From NCBI RefSeq assembly GCF_031157355.1, contig NZ_JAVIFT010000003.1:186001-250000 (forward strand): a stretch of DNA of 64,000 nucleotides. The letters run 5' to 3'. The position numbers and the translations under genes are program-made. The stretch's first letter is position 1. Every line of letters begins with the position of its first letter. The DNA comes from Hyphomicrobium sp. LHD-15. GTDB lineage: Bacteria; Pseudomonadota; Alphaproteobacteria; Rhizobiales; Hyphomicrobiaceae. Below are positions 8,994 through 19,116 of the stretch, one piece after another. The notes under the pieces are model-generated. The model made no database searches. It saw only the letters and a list, made by a program, of their open reading frames with translations, and was not told the DNA's origin.

Positions 8994-9022
8994 ATCCGGC
9001 TTCTGAAAACGGGGAGTCACGA

Positions 9023-10111
9023 ATGGCGAACGCGTTCGCTTCCAAGCTCAACCGGCGAACCAACCGCCGTTCGTTCCTGGCCGGCCTTGGCGCGGCCGCC
9101 GTCGGCCTCACCTTTACCCGAAACGCTCGCGCTTCCGAGGAAAAGAAGCTCAATTTCTACAATTGGGACACCTACATCGGAAACACGACGCTCGACGACT
9201 TCAAGAATGCCACCGGCATCGACGTCAACATGAGCCTCTACGCGACGAACGACGAACTGTTCGCCAAGCTCAGCTCCGGCAACTCCGGCTTCGACGTTGT
9301 TGTGCCCGGGAGCGAGTTCGTGGAGCCGATGATCGCAGCCGGCCTACTCGAGCCGCTGGACCACGCAAGAATTCCGAACATCAAGAATATCGACCCGACG
9401 TTCATCATCGACGCCCCGTATGACCCGGGCCGCGTCTACAGCCTCCCCTACACCTACCTCGTAATCGGCATCGGCTATCGAAAAAGCCGCGTGAAGAGCG
9501 TTCCCGATACGTGGAAAGTTCTGTTCGACTCGGATCAATACAAAAGCCGCATCGCGGTAGTGTCGGATGCCAGCGAGCTCTATCGCCATGTCTTCAAGTA
9601 TCTCGGTGAATCCGCAAACAATCCGACCCCCGAGCTGATCAAAAGGGCCGAAAGAATTCTCGCGATGCAAAGGCCCTACATCAAATCCTTCCACGAGGAC
9701 AACGGCCAGGACCTCCTGCTCTCCGGTGAGGTCGATCTCGTGATGGAGTACAACGGCGACATCGCTCAAATCATGGAAGAGGACGACGACATCGATTTCG
9801 TCGTGCCCAAGGAAGGCGCGCTGAAGCAGTCCGATACGCTTGCGATTCCGAAAGGCGCCCCGCATCCCGAGAACGCCCACGCCTTCATCAACTTCCTGCT
9901 CGACGCCAACGTCGGCAAGGACATCTTCACCACGATCAAGTTCCCCTCGCCCAACGCGGCCGCAACCGCGCTCATGCCCGAGAGCTACAGGAACAATCCC
10001 GTCATTTTCCCGCCGGCCGAAGTCATGGCGAAATGCGAATACCCGCGATACGCGGGGCAGGAAATTTCCCGCCTGTTTGACGAGAGCATGACGCGCCTGC
10101 GCACCGAATGA
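9023..10111 (+). CDS. Polyamine ABC transporter substrate-binding protein, Tat-exported
   Basis: A 362-residue periplasmic binding protein of the PotD/PotF family. The mature part begins with KLNFYNWDTYIGNTTLDDF, the diagnostic opening of spermidine/putrescine-binding proteins, and contains the VVPGSEFVEPMIAAGLLEPLD region. Residues 10-35 form a signal with RRSFLAGLGAAAVGL; the twin arginine followed by S-F-L indicates Tat export rather than Sec. The ATG at 9023 has GGGGAG at 9011-9016; the open frame reaches back to 8942 but that part covers the repeat element. No permease or ATPase gene of the transporter is in the window, so it must work with components encoded elsewhere. It ends 17 bp from the convergent repressor gene. 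Confidence 0.88.
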   Translation: MANAFASKLNRRTNRRSFLAGLGAAAVGLTFTRNARASEEKKLNFYNWDTYIGNTTLDDFKNATGIDVNMSLYATNDELFAKLSSGNSGFDVVVPGSEFVEPMIAAGLLEPLDHARIPNIKNIDPTFIIDAPYDPGRVYSLPYTYLVIGIGYRKSRVKSVPDTWKVLFDSDQYKSRIAVVSDASELYRHVFKYLGESANNPTPELIKRAERILAMQRPYIKSFHEDNGQDLLLSGEVDLVMEYNGDIAQIMEEDDDIDFVVPKEGALKQSDTLAIPKGAPHPENAHAFINFLLDANVGKDIFTTIKFPSPNAAATALMPESYRNNPVIFPPAEVMAKCEYPRYAGQEISRLFDESMTRLRTE

Positions 10112-10128
10112 TCCTGCCCGCCGCGGGG

Positions 10129-10719
10129 TCACATGAACGGCGGCGTACAGGCACTGATAATCACCGAGGCCGTCTTGCCGACGTTGCGGAACCGATGCGG
10201 GATGGTACTTTCGAAGTAGTACGCATCTCCAGGCCCCAGCACGCGCCGCTGGTCGCCGACCGTCAGCTCGATGTGGCCCGAAAGCACGAGCCCCCCCTCT
10301 TCGCCCTTGTGGGTCAGCATCGTGGCACCGGTATCGCCGCCCGGCTCGTAAACTTCGTGCAGGATCTGCAATGCCTTTTCCGGCCGCTCGCCGGCCACCA
10401 CCATGAAGCGCACTTTCCCCTCGGTGAGCGCCACAAGCTCCTCCTTGAGGTAGAACACGCGCGGCGCCTCTGGTAGCGCAATCGAGAAGAACTCCGCGAA
10501 CGAAAGCCCCAGCGCGTCGGTCAGGCGGTTCAGCGTCGCCACCGACGGACTGTGCTTGTTCTGCTCGATCATGCTGATCATGCCGTTCGTGACGCCGGCT
10601 TTCCCCGCAAGATCCCGCTGCGTGAACCCGCCCTTGATGCGAAGCGCTTTGAGGCGTGCTCCGACATCGACAGAGCTGCGCCCGTGCCCTGCGTCCCTGG
10701 AACGTTTGCGTCGTGCCAT
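10129..10719 (-). CDS. puuR: PuuR-type transcriptional repressor (XRE helix-turn-helix plus cupin)
   Basis: A 196-residue regulator. Residues about 20-75 are an XRE/Cro-type helix-turn-helix (GARLKALRIKGGFTQRDLA then SMIEQNKHSPSVATL), and residues about 110-190 are a small cupin (GGDTGATMLTHKGEEGG, then GPGDAYYFESTIPHRFRN) that would sense the ligand. This HTH-cupin pairing is that of PuuR, the repressor of putrescine use, which is released by putrescine. It converges on the binding protein gene and diverges from gabT. A palindrome 73 bp upstream of its start (10792-10811) is a good candidate for its own operator. Other HTH-cupin regulators look similar, but the context favours PuuR. Confidence 0.85.
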   Translation of the reverse strand: MARRKRSRDAGHGRSSVDVGARLKALRIKGGFTQRDLAGKAGVTNGMISMIEQNKHSPSVATLNRLTDALGLSFAEFFSIALPEAPRVFYLKEELVALTEGKVRFMVVAGERPEKALQILHEVYEPGGDTGATMLTHKGEEGGLVLSGHIELTVGDQRRVLGPGDAYYFESTIPHRFRNVGKTASVIISACTPPFM

Positions 10720-10791
10720 GCCGATCCGGCTCCACCTGTCGCGTTCGAAGCGAAAACCCTAGCACAAGGCGCCACTTTGAAACGACTACAT

Positions 10792-10811
10792 TTGATCAAT
10801 TTATTGATCGA
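10792..10811. promoter_or_regulatory. Probable PuuR operator
   Basis: In the 245-bp divergent gap between puuR and gabT, GATCAAT (10794-10800) and ATTGATC (10803-10809) form a perfect inverted repeat about a TT centre. The symmetry extends to 20 bp with one mismatched pair. AT-rich dyads of this kind are typical of PuuR sites. Its position suits control of both puuR and gabT. Confidence 0.6.
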
Positions 10812-10964
10812 ACGAACACACAACTGCGACTTTAGGCGTGAAACACAGTGCTTGAACGGCCATAAGCTGTAGAGTAATTTGCGTCTGCAGCTCAAAATAA
10901 TGAGCAAACCTGATGCGGCCGAGCGCTTCGCGCGCCGCCTCACAAGCTACGAAGGGTGAGACCG

Positions 10965-12260
10965 ATGGCGACCTCAGCCGAACTTCACGCACGCCGCACC
11001 GCAGCCGTCCCTCGCGGCATCGGCCACGCCACCGCCATCTACGCCAAGCGCGCCGAAAACGCCGAGATCTGGAGCGAGGACGGCAAGCGCTACATCGACT
11101 TCGGAGCCGGCATCGCCGTCGTCAATACCGGCCATCAACACCCGCGTATTCTTGCGGCCGTCGCCGAGCAGATGAAGTCGTTCAGTCACGTCTGCTTCCA
11201 GGTTACGCCGCACGAGAACTACGTCTCGCTTGCCGAGCGCCTGAATGCCATCGCACCCGTCTCTGGGCCTGCGAAAACGATGCTGGCGTCCACCGGCGCC
11301 GAAGCCGTTGAGAATGCCGTCAAGGTCGCGCGCGCTTTCACGGGCCGCCCCGGCATCATCTCGTTCTCGGGCGGTTTCCACGGCCGCACCCATATGGGCA
11401 TGGCCCTGACCGGCAAAGCCGTTCCCTACAAGAAGGGCTTCGGTCCGTTCCCGGCCGACATCTACAATGTCGCCTTCCCGAACCTCTATCACGGCACCTC
11501 GGTGGCCGAGAGCATCAAGGCGCTGAAGTCTCTCTTCAAGCACCAGGCCGACCCGTCGAGCATCGCCGGCATCATCATCGAGCCGGTGCAGGGCGAGGGC
11601 GGATTCAACATCGCGCCGCCTGATTTCCTCGCAGCCCTCCGCGCCATCTGCGACGAGCATGGCATCGTTCTCATTGCCGACGAAATCCAAACCGGCTTCG
11701 CGCGCACCGGCAAGATGTTCGCGCTCGATCACACCAGCGTAAAGGCCGATGTCGTGACGCTCGCGAAAGGCCTTGCTGGCGGCTTGCCGCTTTCGGCCAT
11801 CACCGGCCGGGCCGACATCATGGACGCGTCCAACCCCGGCGGCCTCGGCGGCACCTACGCCGGCAACCCCGTAGCCTGCGCCGCGGCCCACACCGTGCTC
11901 GACATCATCAAGGACGAAAAGCTCTGCGAGCGCGCGACCGCAATCGGCGAGATCATCCTCGGCCGCTGTCGCGAGCTGGCCGCCCGCTCGAACCTCAACT
12001 GCATCGGCGACGTGCGCGGTGTCGGCGCCATGTGCGCGGTCGAGTTCGTGAAAGACACCAACAGCGGCGAACCGGCCCCCGAGCTTACCTCACAAGTGCT
12101 GAAGTCCGGCAACGAGCGCGGCCTGATCCTGCTCTCGTGCGGCACCTACGGCAATGTCATCCGCTTCCTGCCGCCACTGACCGCGAGCGATACACTGGTC
12201 AAGGAAGGCATGGATGTCTTCGAGGCGAGCCTGACCGAGGCCGTCAGCAAGCTTCAGTGA
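10965..12260 (+). CDS. gabT: 4-aminobutyrate aminotransferase
   Basis: A 431-residue class III PLP transaminase that transfers the amino group of GABA to 2-oxoglutarate, giving succinate semialdehyde for GabD. Seen: STGAEAVENAVKVAR near the PLP phosphate site, ISFSGGFHGRT, IIEPVQGEGGF with the substrate-gating Glu, LIADEIQTGFARTG with Asp239, and VTLAKGLAGGLPLSA with the Schiff-base Lys268. The IQTGFARTG and AGNPVACAAA motifs are those of GabT rather than pyruvate-dependent transaminases. A GTG three codons upstream (10956) is possible, but the ATG at 10965 has AAGGG at the right spacing. The gene diverges from puuR over a palindromic operator. Confidence 0.88.
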   Translation: MATSAELHARRTAAVPRGIGHATAIYAKRAENAEIWSEDGKRYIDFGAGIAVVNTGHQHPRILAAVAEQMKSFSHVCFQVTPHENYVSLAERLNAIAPVSGPAKTMLASTGAEAVENAVKVARAFTGRPGIISFSGGFHGRTHMGMALTGKAVPYKKGFGPFPADIYNVAFPNLYHGTSVAESIKALKSLFKHQADPSSIAGIIIEPVQGEGGFNIAPPDFLAALRAICDEHGIVLIADEIQTGFARTGKMFALDHTSVKADVVTLAKGLAGGLPLSAITGRADIMDASNPGGLGGTYAGNPVACAAAHTVLDIIKDEKLCERATAIGEIILGRCRELAARSNLNCIGDVRGVGAMCAVEFVKDTNSGEPAPELTSQVLKSGNERGLILLSCGTYGNVIRFLPPLTASDTLVKEGMDVFEASLTEAVSKLQ

Positions 12261-12340
12261 CGGCGCCGCCAGCGTAACCACGCGATCGGCCCCACAACGC
12301 ATCCGGCGCTCACGTTTCACCCGACGGGAACATCACACCC

Positions 12341-13663
12341 ATGACCGTTCAGCTCAAGACCAACGACCTCGAAGCCTTCTTCATGCCGTTCACCGCAAAC
12401 CGGCAGTTCAAGAAGGCGCCGCGCCTGCTCGCCTCCGCGAAGGACACCAACTATTTCACCGAAGACGGCCGCAAGGTTCTCGACGGCACATCTGGCCTCT
12501 GGTGCGTAAACGCCGGCCACTGCCGTCCCCGCATCGTAGAGGCCATCCAGAAGCAGGCCGCCGAATTGGATTTCGCCGGCACCTTCCAGATGGGCCACCC
12601 CAAGGCGTTCGAAGCCGCCTCCCGCCTCGTCAACATTGCGCCCAAGGGCTTCGACCACGTCTTCTTCACCAACTCGGGCTCCGAGTCGGTCGAGACCGCA
12701 TTGAAGATCGCCCTCGCTTATCACCGCGCCAAGGGCAACGCCTCGAAGGTGCGCCTCATCGGCCGCGAGCGCGGCTATCATGGCGTGAACTTCGGCGGCA
12801 CGTCGGTCGGCGGCATCTCACCCAACCGCAAGATGTTCGGCTCGCTTCTCGCGGGCGTCGATCATCTCCGCCACACCCACGATCTCGCCAAGAACGCCTT
12901 CTCGAAAGGCGAGCCCGAGCATGGCGCGGAGCTGGCCGACGATCTCGAGCGCCTCGTCGCGCTGCATGACGCCTCCACCATCGCCGCCGTCATCGTCGAG
13001 CCCGTCGCCTGCTCAACCGGCGTTCTGATCCCGCCCAAGGGTTACCTGAAGCGCCTCGAAGCCATCTGCCGCAAGCACGACATACTGCTTATTTTCGACG
13101 AGGTCATTACCGGCTTCGGCCGCCTCGGCACGCCGTTCGGCGCCGACTATTTCGATGTCTCGCCCGACATGATCACCGGCGCCAAGGGCGTCACCAACGG
13201 CACCATTCCGATGGGCGTCGTGTTCCTCAAGAGCCACCTCTACGAGGCCTTCGCCACCGGCCCGGAGAACATCATCGATCTCTTCCACGGCTACACCTAC
13301 TCGGGCCACCCGATGGCCTCCGCCGCCGCGCTCGGCACCCTCGACACCTACCACGAGGAAGGCCTGCTGACGCGCGCAGCAAAGCTCGCCGCTTACTGGG
13401 AAGAGCGCCTGCACGCCTTGAAAGGGCTGCCGCACATCATCGACATCCGCAACATCGGCCTGATCGGCGCCATCGAGTTCGCGCCCATTGCCGACGCGCC
13501 CGCAAAGCGCGCCTACGATCGCTTCGTCAAATGCTTCGAGCGCGGCGTGCTTGTCCGCCAGACCGGCGACATCATCGCGCTCTCGCCGCCGCTCATCATC
13601 AAGGAGAGCGAGATCGATCATCTGTTCGACGTCGTCACCGAAGTCCTCAAGGAAGCCGACTGA
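12341..13663 (+). CDS. Omega-amino acid (beta-alanine):pyruvate aminotransferase
   Basis: A 440-residue class III transaminase of the beta-alanine:pyruvate type (BauA/OapT-like). It would turn beta-alanine into malonate semialdehyde with pyruvate as acceptor. Seen: [17 protein letters not shown] at the N-terminus, the [13 protein letters not shown] segment, [31 protein letters not shown] with Asp253, and [14 protein letters not shown] with the Schiff-base Lys282. These N-terminal and central motifs are characteristic of this subgroup. It ends 8 bp before mmsA, whose product handles malonate semialdehyde, and this supports the assignment. It may also act on other omega-amines such as 4-aminobutanoate. 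Confidence 0.83.
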   Translation: MTVQLKTNDLEAFFMPFTANRQFKKAPRLLASAKDTNYFTEDGRKVLDGTSGLWCVNAGHCRPRIVEAIQKQAAELDFAGTFQMGHPKAFEAASRLVNIAPKGFDHVFFTNSGSESVETALKIALAYHRAKGNASKVRLIGRERGYHGVNFGGTSVGGISPNRKMFGSLLAGVDHLRHTHDLAKNAFSKGEPEHGAELADDLERLVALHDASTIAAVIVEPVACSTGVLIPPKGYLKRLEAICRKHDILLIFDEVITGFGRLGTPFGADYFDVSPDMITGAKGVTNGTIPMGVVFLKSHLYEAFATGPENIIDLFHGYTYSGHPMASAAALGTLDTYHEEGLLTRAAKLAAYWEERLHALKGLPHIIDIRNIGLIGAIEFAPIADAPAKRAYDRFVKCFERGVLVRQTGDIIALSPPLIIKESEIDHLFDVVTEVLKEAD

Positions 13664-13671
13664 AGGGTCCC

Positions 13672-15168
<1,497 letters not shown>

Positions 15169-15173
15169 GGCGG

Positions 15174-15860
15174 ATGGCTTCGGCGCCGGATCTGAAGCAT
15201 TGGACTCCGAGACCGCGCCCGGCCCGCTCGACGCTCGAAGGCCGTTTCGTGCGGCTGGAGCCGATCGATGCCGCGCGCCACGGCGATGATCTGTTCGAGA
15301 TCTCGACGACGCCCGACGCGGCCGACCGCTTTCGCTACCTGCGCGAGGAGCCGCCCACGAGCCGGGCGGAATTCCAGGCTTGGCTCGAAAAGGTTGAGGC
15401 GAGCGAAGATCCGCTCTATTTCGCCGTCGTCGACAAGGCGTCGGGCAAGGCATCCGGCCGGCAGACTTTTCTGCGCATCGAGCCGGCTCATGGCTGCATC
15501 GAGATCGGCCACATCCTTTGGGGTCCGGCCATCGCCCGCAAGCCGGCCGCAACGGAAGCCCACTACCTGTTCCTGCGCCACGCCTTTGACGACCTCGGCT
15601 ATCGCCGCTGGGAATGGAAGTGCAATAACCGCAACGACGCCTCGAAGCGGGCAGCGGAGCGGTTTGGGTTTAAGCCCGAAGGACTCTTCCGTCAGCACAT
15701 GATCACCAAGGGCGAGAGCCGCGACACCGCATGGTATGCGATCATCGACAGCGAGTGGCCCAAGCTGAAGCGCGCCTACGAAGGCTGGCTCGATCCCACG
15801 AATTTCGACGGCCTCGGCCAACAGCGCCGCCGTCTGCAAGACCTCATCGCCACGGCGTGA
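15174..15860 (+). CDS. GNAT acetyltransferase, RimJ/RimL-like
   Basis: A 228-residue acetyltransferase of the GNAT fold (Acetyltransf_3 type). Seen: LEGRFVRLEPIDAARHGDDL as the first strand and helix, GCIEIGHILWGPAIARKPAATEAHYLF over the acetyl-CoA pyrophosphate loop, and YRRWEWKCNNRNDASKRAAERFGFKPEGLFRQ as the last conserved block, where the N-x-x-S-x-x-A-A-x-x-x-GF pattern is diagnostic. It starts 5 bp after the mmsA stop with a GAGG site, so it is probably the last gene of that transcript. The substrate is unknown; RimJ/L relatives act on protein N-termini, but many acetylate small amines, and polyamine acetylation would suit the context. That is speculation. Confidence 0.78.
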   Translation: MASAPDLKHWTPRPRPARSTLEGRFVRLEPIDAARHGDDLFEISTTPDAADRFRYLREEPPTSRAEFQAWLEKVEASEDPLYFAVVDKASGKASGRQTFLRIEPAHGCIEIGHILWGPAIARKPAATEAHYLFLRHAFDDLGYRRWEWKCNNRNDASKRAAERFGFKPEGLFRQHMITKGESRDTAWYAIIDSEWPKLKRAYEGWLDPTNFDGLGQQRRRLQDLIATA

Positions 15861-15896
15861 GCAACCCGCGTCAGCGCCGATTTGCTCTCCTCCCCT

Positions 15897-16007
15897 GTCA
15901 TCCTAGGCCTTGTGCCTAGGAACCAAATCTCAGCACGGGAAGGCTCCGTAGAAAAAAGAGCCGCAAACCCACGGACCATGGATCCTCGGGACAAGCCCGA
16001 GGATGAC
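15897..16007. repeat. Composite inverted-repeat element (MITE-like)
   Basis: A 111-bp element begins with GTCATCCTAGGC and ends with CCCGAGGATGAC; its two ends are inverse copies of one motif. Each end is itself a hairpin: TCCTAGGC / GCCTAGGA (15901-15908 and 15914-15921) and ATCCTCGGG / CCCGAGGAT (15982-15990 and 15996-16004), both with 5-nt loops that are variants of one sequence (CTTGT and ACAAG). The GTCATCCTCGGGCTTGTCCC type of end is common between genes in many Hyphomicrobiales genomes. It carries no coding sequence and occupies the 237-bp gap before the transglycosylase gene. Confidence 0.75.
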
Positions 16008-16097
16008 AATGGACGGGAAAAAGTGCCGCGCCGAGGCGGCTTTCCCAATCCGCCTCATCCCGCTAACGTCCCGCCCAAAACGTGAGGACGCCAAACC

Positions 16098-16922
16098 ATG
16101 ACCCACAAGACCGCAGCCTTCTTCGTTGCACCGCTTGCGCTTCTACTCGCAGCCGCTGCCCCTGCCCACGCCGCCACCTGCGGTAACGGCCCGGGCGGCT
16201 TCGGCTCGTGGCTCGCAAGCTTCAAGAAGCAGGCGGCCGCACAGGGCATCTCGGCGTCCTCCATCTCCGCCGGTCTCGCTGGCGTCTCCTATGATCCGCG
16301 CATCATCCGCCTCGACCGCAACCAGAAATCCTTCAAGCTGTCGTTCGAGCAGTTCTACGCCCGCCGCGTCGGCACCGCCCTCATCGGTCGCGCACGCGCC
16401 CGTCTCAAGACCCATCGCGCCACGTTCGACCGGGTCGAAAAGCAGTTTGGCGTGCCGCGCGAAATCGTCGTCGCCATCTGGGGCCTCGAAACCAACTTCG
16501 GCGCCGATACCAGCGGCAAGTTCTCGATCCTTCGCTCACTCGCAACGCTGGCTTACGATTGCCGCCGCTCGCCGTTCTTCACCGGCCAGTTGCTCGACGC
16601 CCTGCGCATCATCGACAACGCGCACATGTCGCCCGACGAGCTGCGCGGCGGCTGGGCCGGCGAAATCGGCCAGACCCAATTCCTGCCGACACCCTACGTC
16701 AAATACGCAGTGGATTTCGACGGCGACGGCAAAAAGGATTTGATCCACAGCGTGCCGGACATCCTCGCCTCCACCGCAAACTTCCTGAAGGGGCACGGCT
16801 GGCAGGCCGGGCAACCCTGGCATCCTGGCACCGCGAACTACGCCGTCATCAAGGACTGGAACCGAGCCGAGGTCTACCAGCGCACAATCTCGGTGATGGC
16901 CTCGAAGCTCGCTGGCCACTGA
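16098..16922 (+). CDS. mltB: Lytic murein transglycosylase, MltB family
   Basis: A 274-residue exported enzyme that cleaves peptidoglycan glycan strands to form 1,6-anhydromuramyl ends. Residues 1-25 are a Sec signal peptide ending in AHA. Seen: FKKQAAAQGIS and the LDRNQKSFKLSFEQFYARR block typical of SLT_2 domains, WGLETNFGADTSGK with catalytic Glu131, and GEIGQTQFLPTPYVKYAVDFDGDGKKDL. It is shorter than E. coli MltB (361 residues) and lacks the C-terminal peptidoglycan-binding domain often fused in alphaproteobacteria. No lipobox cysteine follows the signal directly, so it is probably periplasmic and soluble. It is followed by a convergent terminator pair shared with xoxF. Confidence 0.88.
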   Translation: MTHKTAAFFVAPLALLLAAAAPAHAATCGNGPGGFGSWLASFKKQAAAQGISASSISAGLAGVSYDPRIIRLDRNQKSFKLSFEQFYARRVGTALIGRARARLKTHRATFDRVEKQFGVPREIVVAIWGLETNFGADTSGKFSILRSLATLAYDCRRSPFFTGQLLDALRIIDNAHMSPDELRGGWAGEIGQTQFLPTPYVKYAVDFDGDGKKDLIHSVPDILASTANFLKGHGWQAGQPWHPGTANYAVIKDWNRAEVYQRTISVMASKLAGH

Positions 16923-16960
16923 GCCCGTCTCAACCGCAAAACATCGCACAAGACCGAAAT

Positions 16961-16994
16961 AAAAAGGACCGGCATGGAGCGTGATCCATGCCGG
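16961..16994 (-). terminator. Intrinsic terminator of xoxF
   Basis: CCGGCATGGA (16969-16978) and TCCATGCCGG (16985-16994) form a perfect 10-bp stem with a 6-nt loop. On the minus strand the stem is followed within 3 nt by five Ts (complement of 16961-16965). It lies 88 bp past the xoxF stop. Confidence 0.8.
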
Positions 16995-17031
16995 CCCAGT
17001 GGCTCGCAACCAGAACTTCGGAGGAAGCGCC

Positions 17032-17083
17032 GGCCTCGCATCGCACGGACGGACGTCCGCCGCGCGATGCGAGGCCAGTTTTT
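17032..17083 (+). terminator. Intrinsic terminator of mltB
   Basis: GGCCTCGCATCGC (17032-17044) pairs perfectly with GCGATGCGAGGCC (17064-17076); the 19-nt loop contains a further GGACG/CGTCC stem. A T5 run (17079-17083) follows on the plus strand. The U-run touches the xoxF stop codon, so the two genes converge tightly. Confidence 0.75.
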
Positions 17084-18902
17084 ATGGCAGCGAGAAAACA
17101 GTCAGAGAGCCACCAAGCGCGGTGAACTGCTTGAGGCCGGAGTAGCCGCCGACAGCACCGAGGCCGTCCGTCGGCTTGTCGAGACCGGCCGCAAGGCCGA
17201 TGCCCGCCCAGCCGCCGATGCCCGAATAGACGCCGACGAACTGCTTGCCCTTGTGCGCATAGGTGAACACGTTGCCGATGATCCCGGAGGGCGTCTTGAA
17301 GCGGAACAGCTCCTTGCCATCCTTCTGGTCCACGGCCTTGATGTAGCCTTCGAGCGTGCCGTAGAAGGCTAGCCCGCCGGCAGTCGTGAGTGCACCCGAC
17401 CACACCGAGAACGGCTCATTGTTCGACCAGACGATCTTGCCCGTCGCATGATCCCAGGCGATGAAGTTGCCGAGATGGCTGTCGCCTTCAGGCGGGAACA
17501 TCGAGAGCGTCGCGCCCACGTACGGCTGACCCGGCGTGTACGAAACCTTGAACGGCTCGTAGTCCATCGCGACGTGATTGGTCGGCACGTAGAACAGCTT
17601 TGTCAGCGGCGAGTAGGCGGCCGGCTGCTGATCCTTGGTACCGAGCGCCGCCGGAACGACGCCCTTCGTGTTCACGTCCGCGCCGTTGAGGAAGGTCGAA
17701 TATTTCGCGACCACCTTCGGACGCCCGTAGGTCGCACTCTTCGGATCGAGATCGACACCCGTCGACCAGTTGACCGCCGGATCGTACTTCTCCGCAACGA
17801 GCGGAATGCCGGTCTTGCGATCGAGGGTATAGGCGAAGCCGTTGCGATCGAAATGCACGAGCACGTTGTGCTTCGATCCCTTGATGTCGACGTCGTCGAC
17901 AAGGATCGACTCGTTGATGCCGTCATAGTCCCACTCGTCGAACGGCGTCAGCTGATAAGACCACGCCGCCACGCCCGTATCCACGTCACGCGCGATGATC
18001 GAGAGCGACCATTTCTGGTCGATGGCCTTGCCGTCGGGTCCCGCCCGCTGGGCCGGGTTCCACGTCGAAGGGTTGCCGGTGCCGTAATAGATCAGGTTGA
18101 GCTTGGGATCGAAGGAGTACCAGCCCCAGGTCGTGCCGCCGCCGATCTTCCACTGATCGCCGGTCCAGGTCTTGATCGAGCTGTCCTTGCCGACCGGCTT
18201 TCCAAGCGACGTGGTCTTTTCCGGATCGAACAGGATCTGATCGTCGGGTCCGACCGAATAGCCGCGCCACGCCCGCTTGCCGTCCTTGATGTTATAGGCG
18301 GTGATGTAGCCCTGCACGCCGAACTCGGCGCCCGAAATGCCGACGATCACCTTGTCTTTCGCGACAACCGGTGCACTGGTCGCGGTTTCGCCGCGCTTGG
18401 TGTCGCCGTTGACGACCTTCCAGACTTCCTTGCCGGTCTTCGCATCGAGCGCGACCAGCGCCGTATCGGCCTGATAGAGGAAGATCTTTCCATCCGCATA
18501 GGCCACACCGCGATTGACGGTGTCGCAGCACATGATGGCAATGACGGACGGATCCTGCTTGGGCTCGTACTTCCAGATGATCTTCTGCTCGTCATCGAGA
18601 TTGAGGGCGAACACCGTGTTCGGGAACGGAGCGTGCAGATAGAGCGTGCTGCCGACCACCAGTGGAGAGCCCTCATGTCCGCGCAGAACGCCCGTAGAGA
18701 ACGTCCACGCAACCTTGAGATCCTTCACGTTCGAGGTGTTGATCTGGTCGAGTTTCGAATAGCGAGTGAGCGCATAGTCGCCGTTCTGCTGCGCCCAGTT
18801 GTTGGGGTCGTCCGATAGCTTCTGAACTTCGTCGTTCGCCAATGCCGGGGCCGATAGCAAAACCGTTCCCAGCAAGGCAGCCGCAATTGAGCTGCGTTGC
18901 AT
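17082..18902 (-). CDS. xoxF: Lanthanide-dependent methanol dehydrogenase, XoxF type
   Basis: A 606-residue PQQ-dependent periplasmic alcohol dehydrogenase with a Sec signal (residues 1-22, ending ALA). It oxidises methanol, probably to formaldehyde or formate, and passes electrons to a cytochrome c. Seen: the vicinal disulphide Cys125-Cys126 that stacks on PQQ, the eight-bladed propeller repeats ([12 protein letters not shown] type), metal ligands Glu193 and Asn277, catalytic Asp325, and Asp327 in DEWDYDGIN. That extra Asp, Ala in calcium-dependent MxaF, is the lanthanide ligand that defines XoxF. The start has AGGAGG at the correct distance. No cytochrome (xoxG) or binding protein (xoxJ) gene follows; the gene has its own terminator. 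Confidence 0.93.
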   Translation of the reverse strand: MQRSSIAAALLGTVLLSAPALANDEVQKLSDDPNNWAQQNGDYALTRYSKLDQINTSNVKDLKVAWTFSTGVLRGHEGSPLVVGSTLYLHAPFPNTVFALNLDDEQKIIWKYEPKQDPSVIAIMCCDTVNRGVAYADGKIFLYQADTALVALDAKTGKEVWKVVNGDTKRGETATSAPVVAKDKVIVGISGAEFGVQGYITAYNIKDGKRAWRGYSVGPDDQILFDPEKTTSLGKPVGKDSSIKTWTGDQWKIGGGTTWGWYSFDPKLNLIYYGTGNPSTWNPAQRAGPDGKAIDQKWSLSIIARDVDTGVAAWSYQLTPFDEWDYDGINESILVDDVDIKGSKHNVLVHFDRNGFAYTLDRKTGIPLVAEKYDPAVNWSTGVDLDPKSATYGRPKVVAKYSTFLNGADVNTKGVVPAALGTKDQQPAAYSPLTKLFYVPTNHVAMDYEPFKVSYTPGQPYVGATLSMFPPEGDSHLGNFIAWDHATGKIVWSNNEPFSVWSGALTTAGGLAFYGTLEGYIKAVDQKDGKELFRFKTPSGIIGNVFTYAHKGKQFVGVYSGIGGWAGIGLAAGLDKPTDGLGAVGGYSGLKQFTALGGSLTVFSLP

Positions 18903-19116
18903 GTTTTATTTCCTCCTTCTATTCCCGCTGCCGCTTCGCCATGTCGCGGATCGGGAAGAAAAGGAAATCACATCGGGATACATTCCCTAACGAAGATGAG
19001 ATGCAAATCTATGCAGCCCCGCACGCCTTTGATTATGCGAATTCGTGCTGCCGTCATTTGAGAAGACGCCACAAGCATCGCAGAGGCGCACAAGCGAGCA
19101 CGGCACGTTGTGTGCG

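Noticed and set aside
17448-18818. Long plus-strand open frame across xoxF
   Set aside because: It is the antisense of xoxF; the minus-strand frame has full family motifs and a good ribosome site, while this one is Arg-rich with no recognisable domain.
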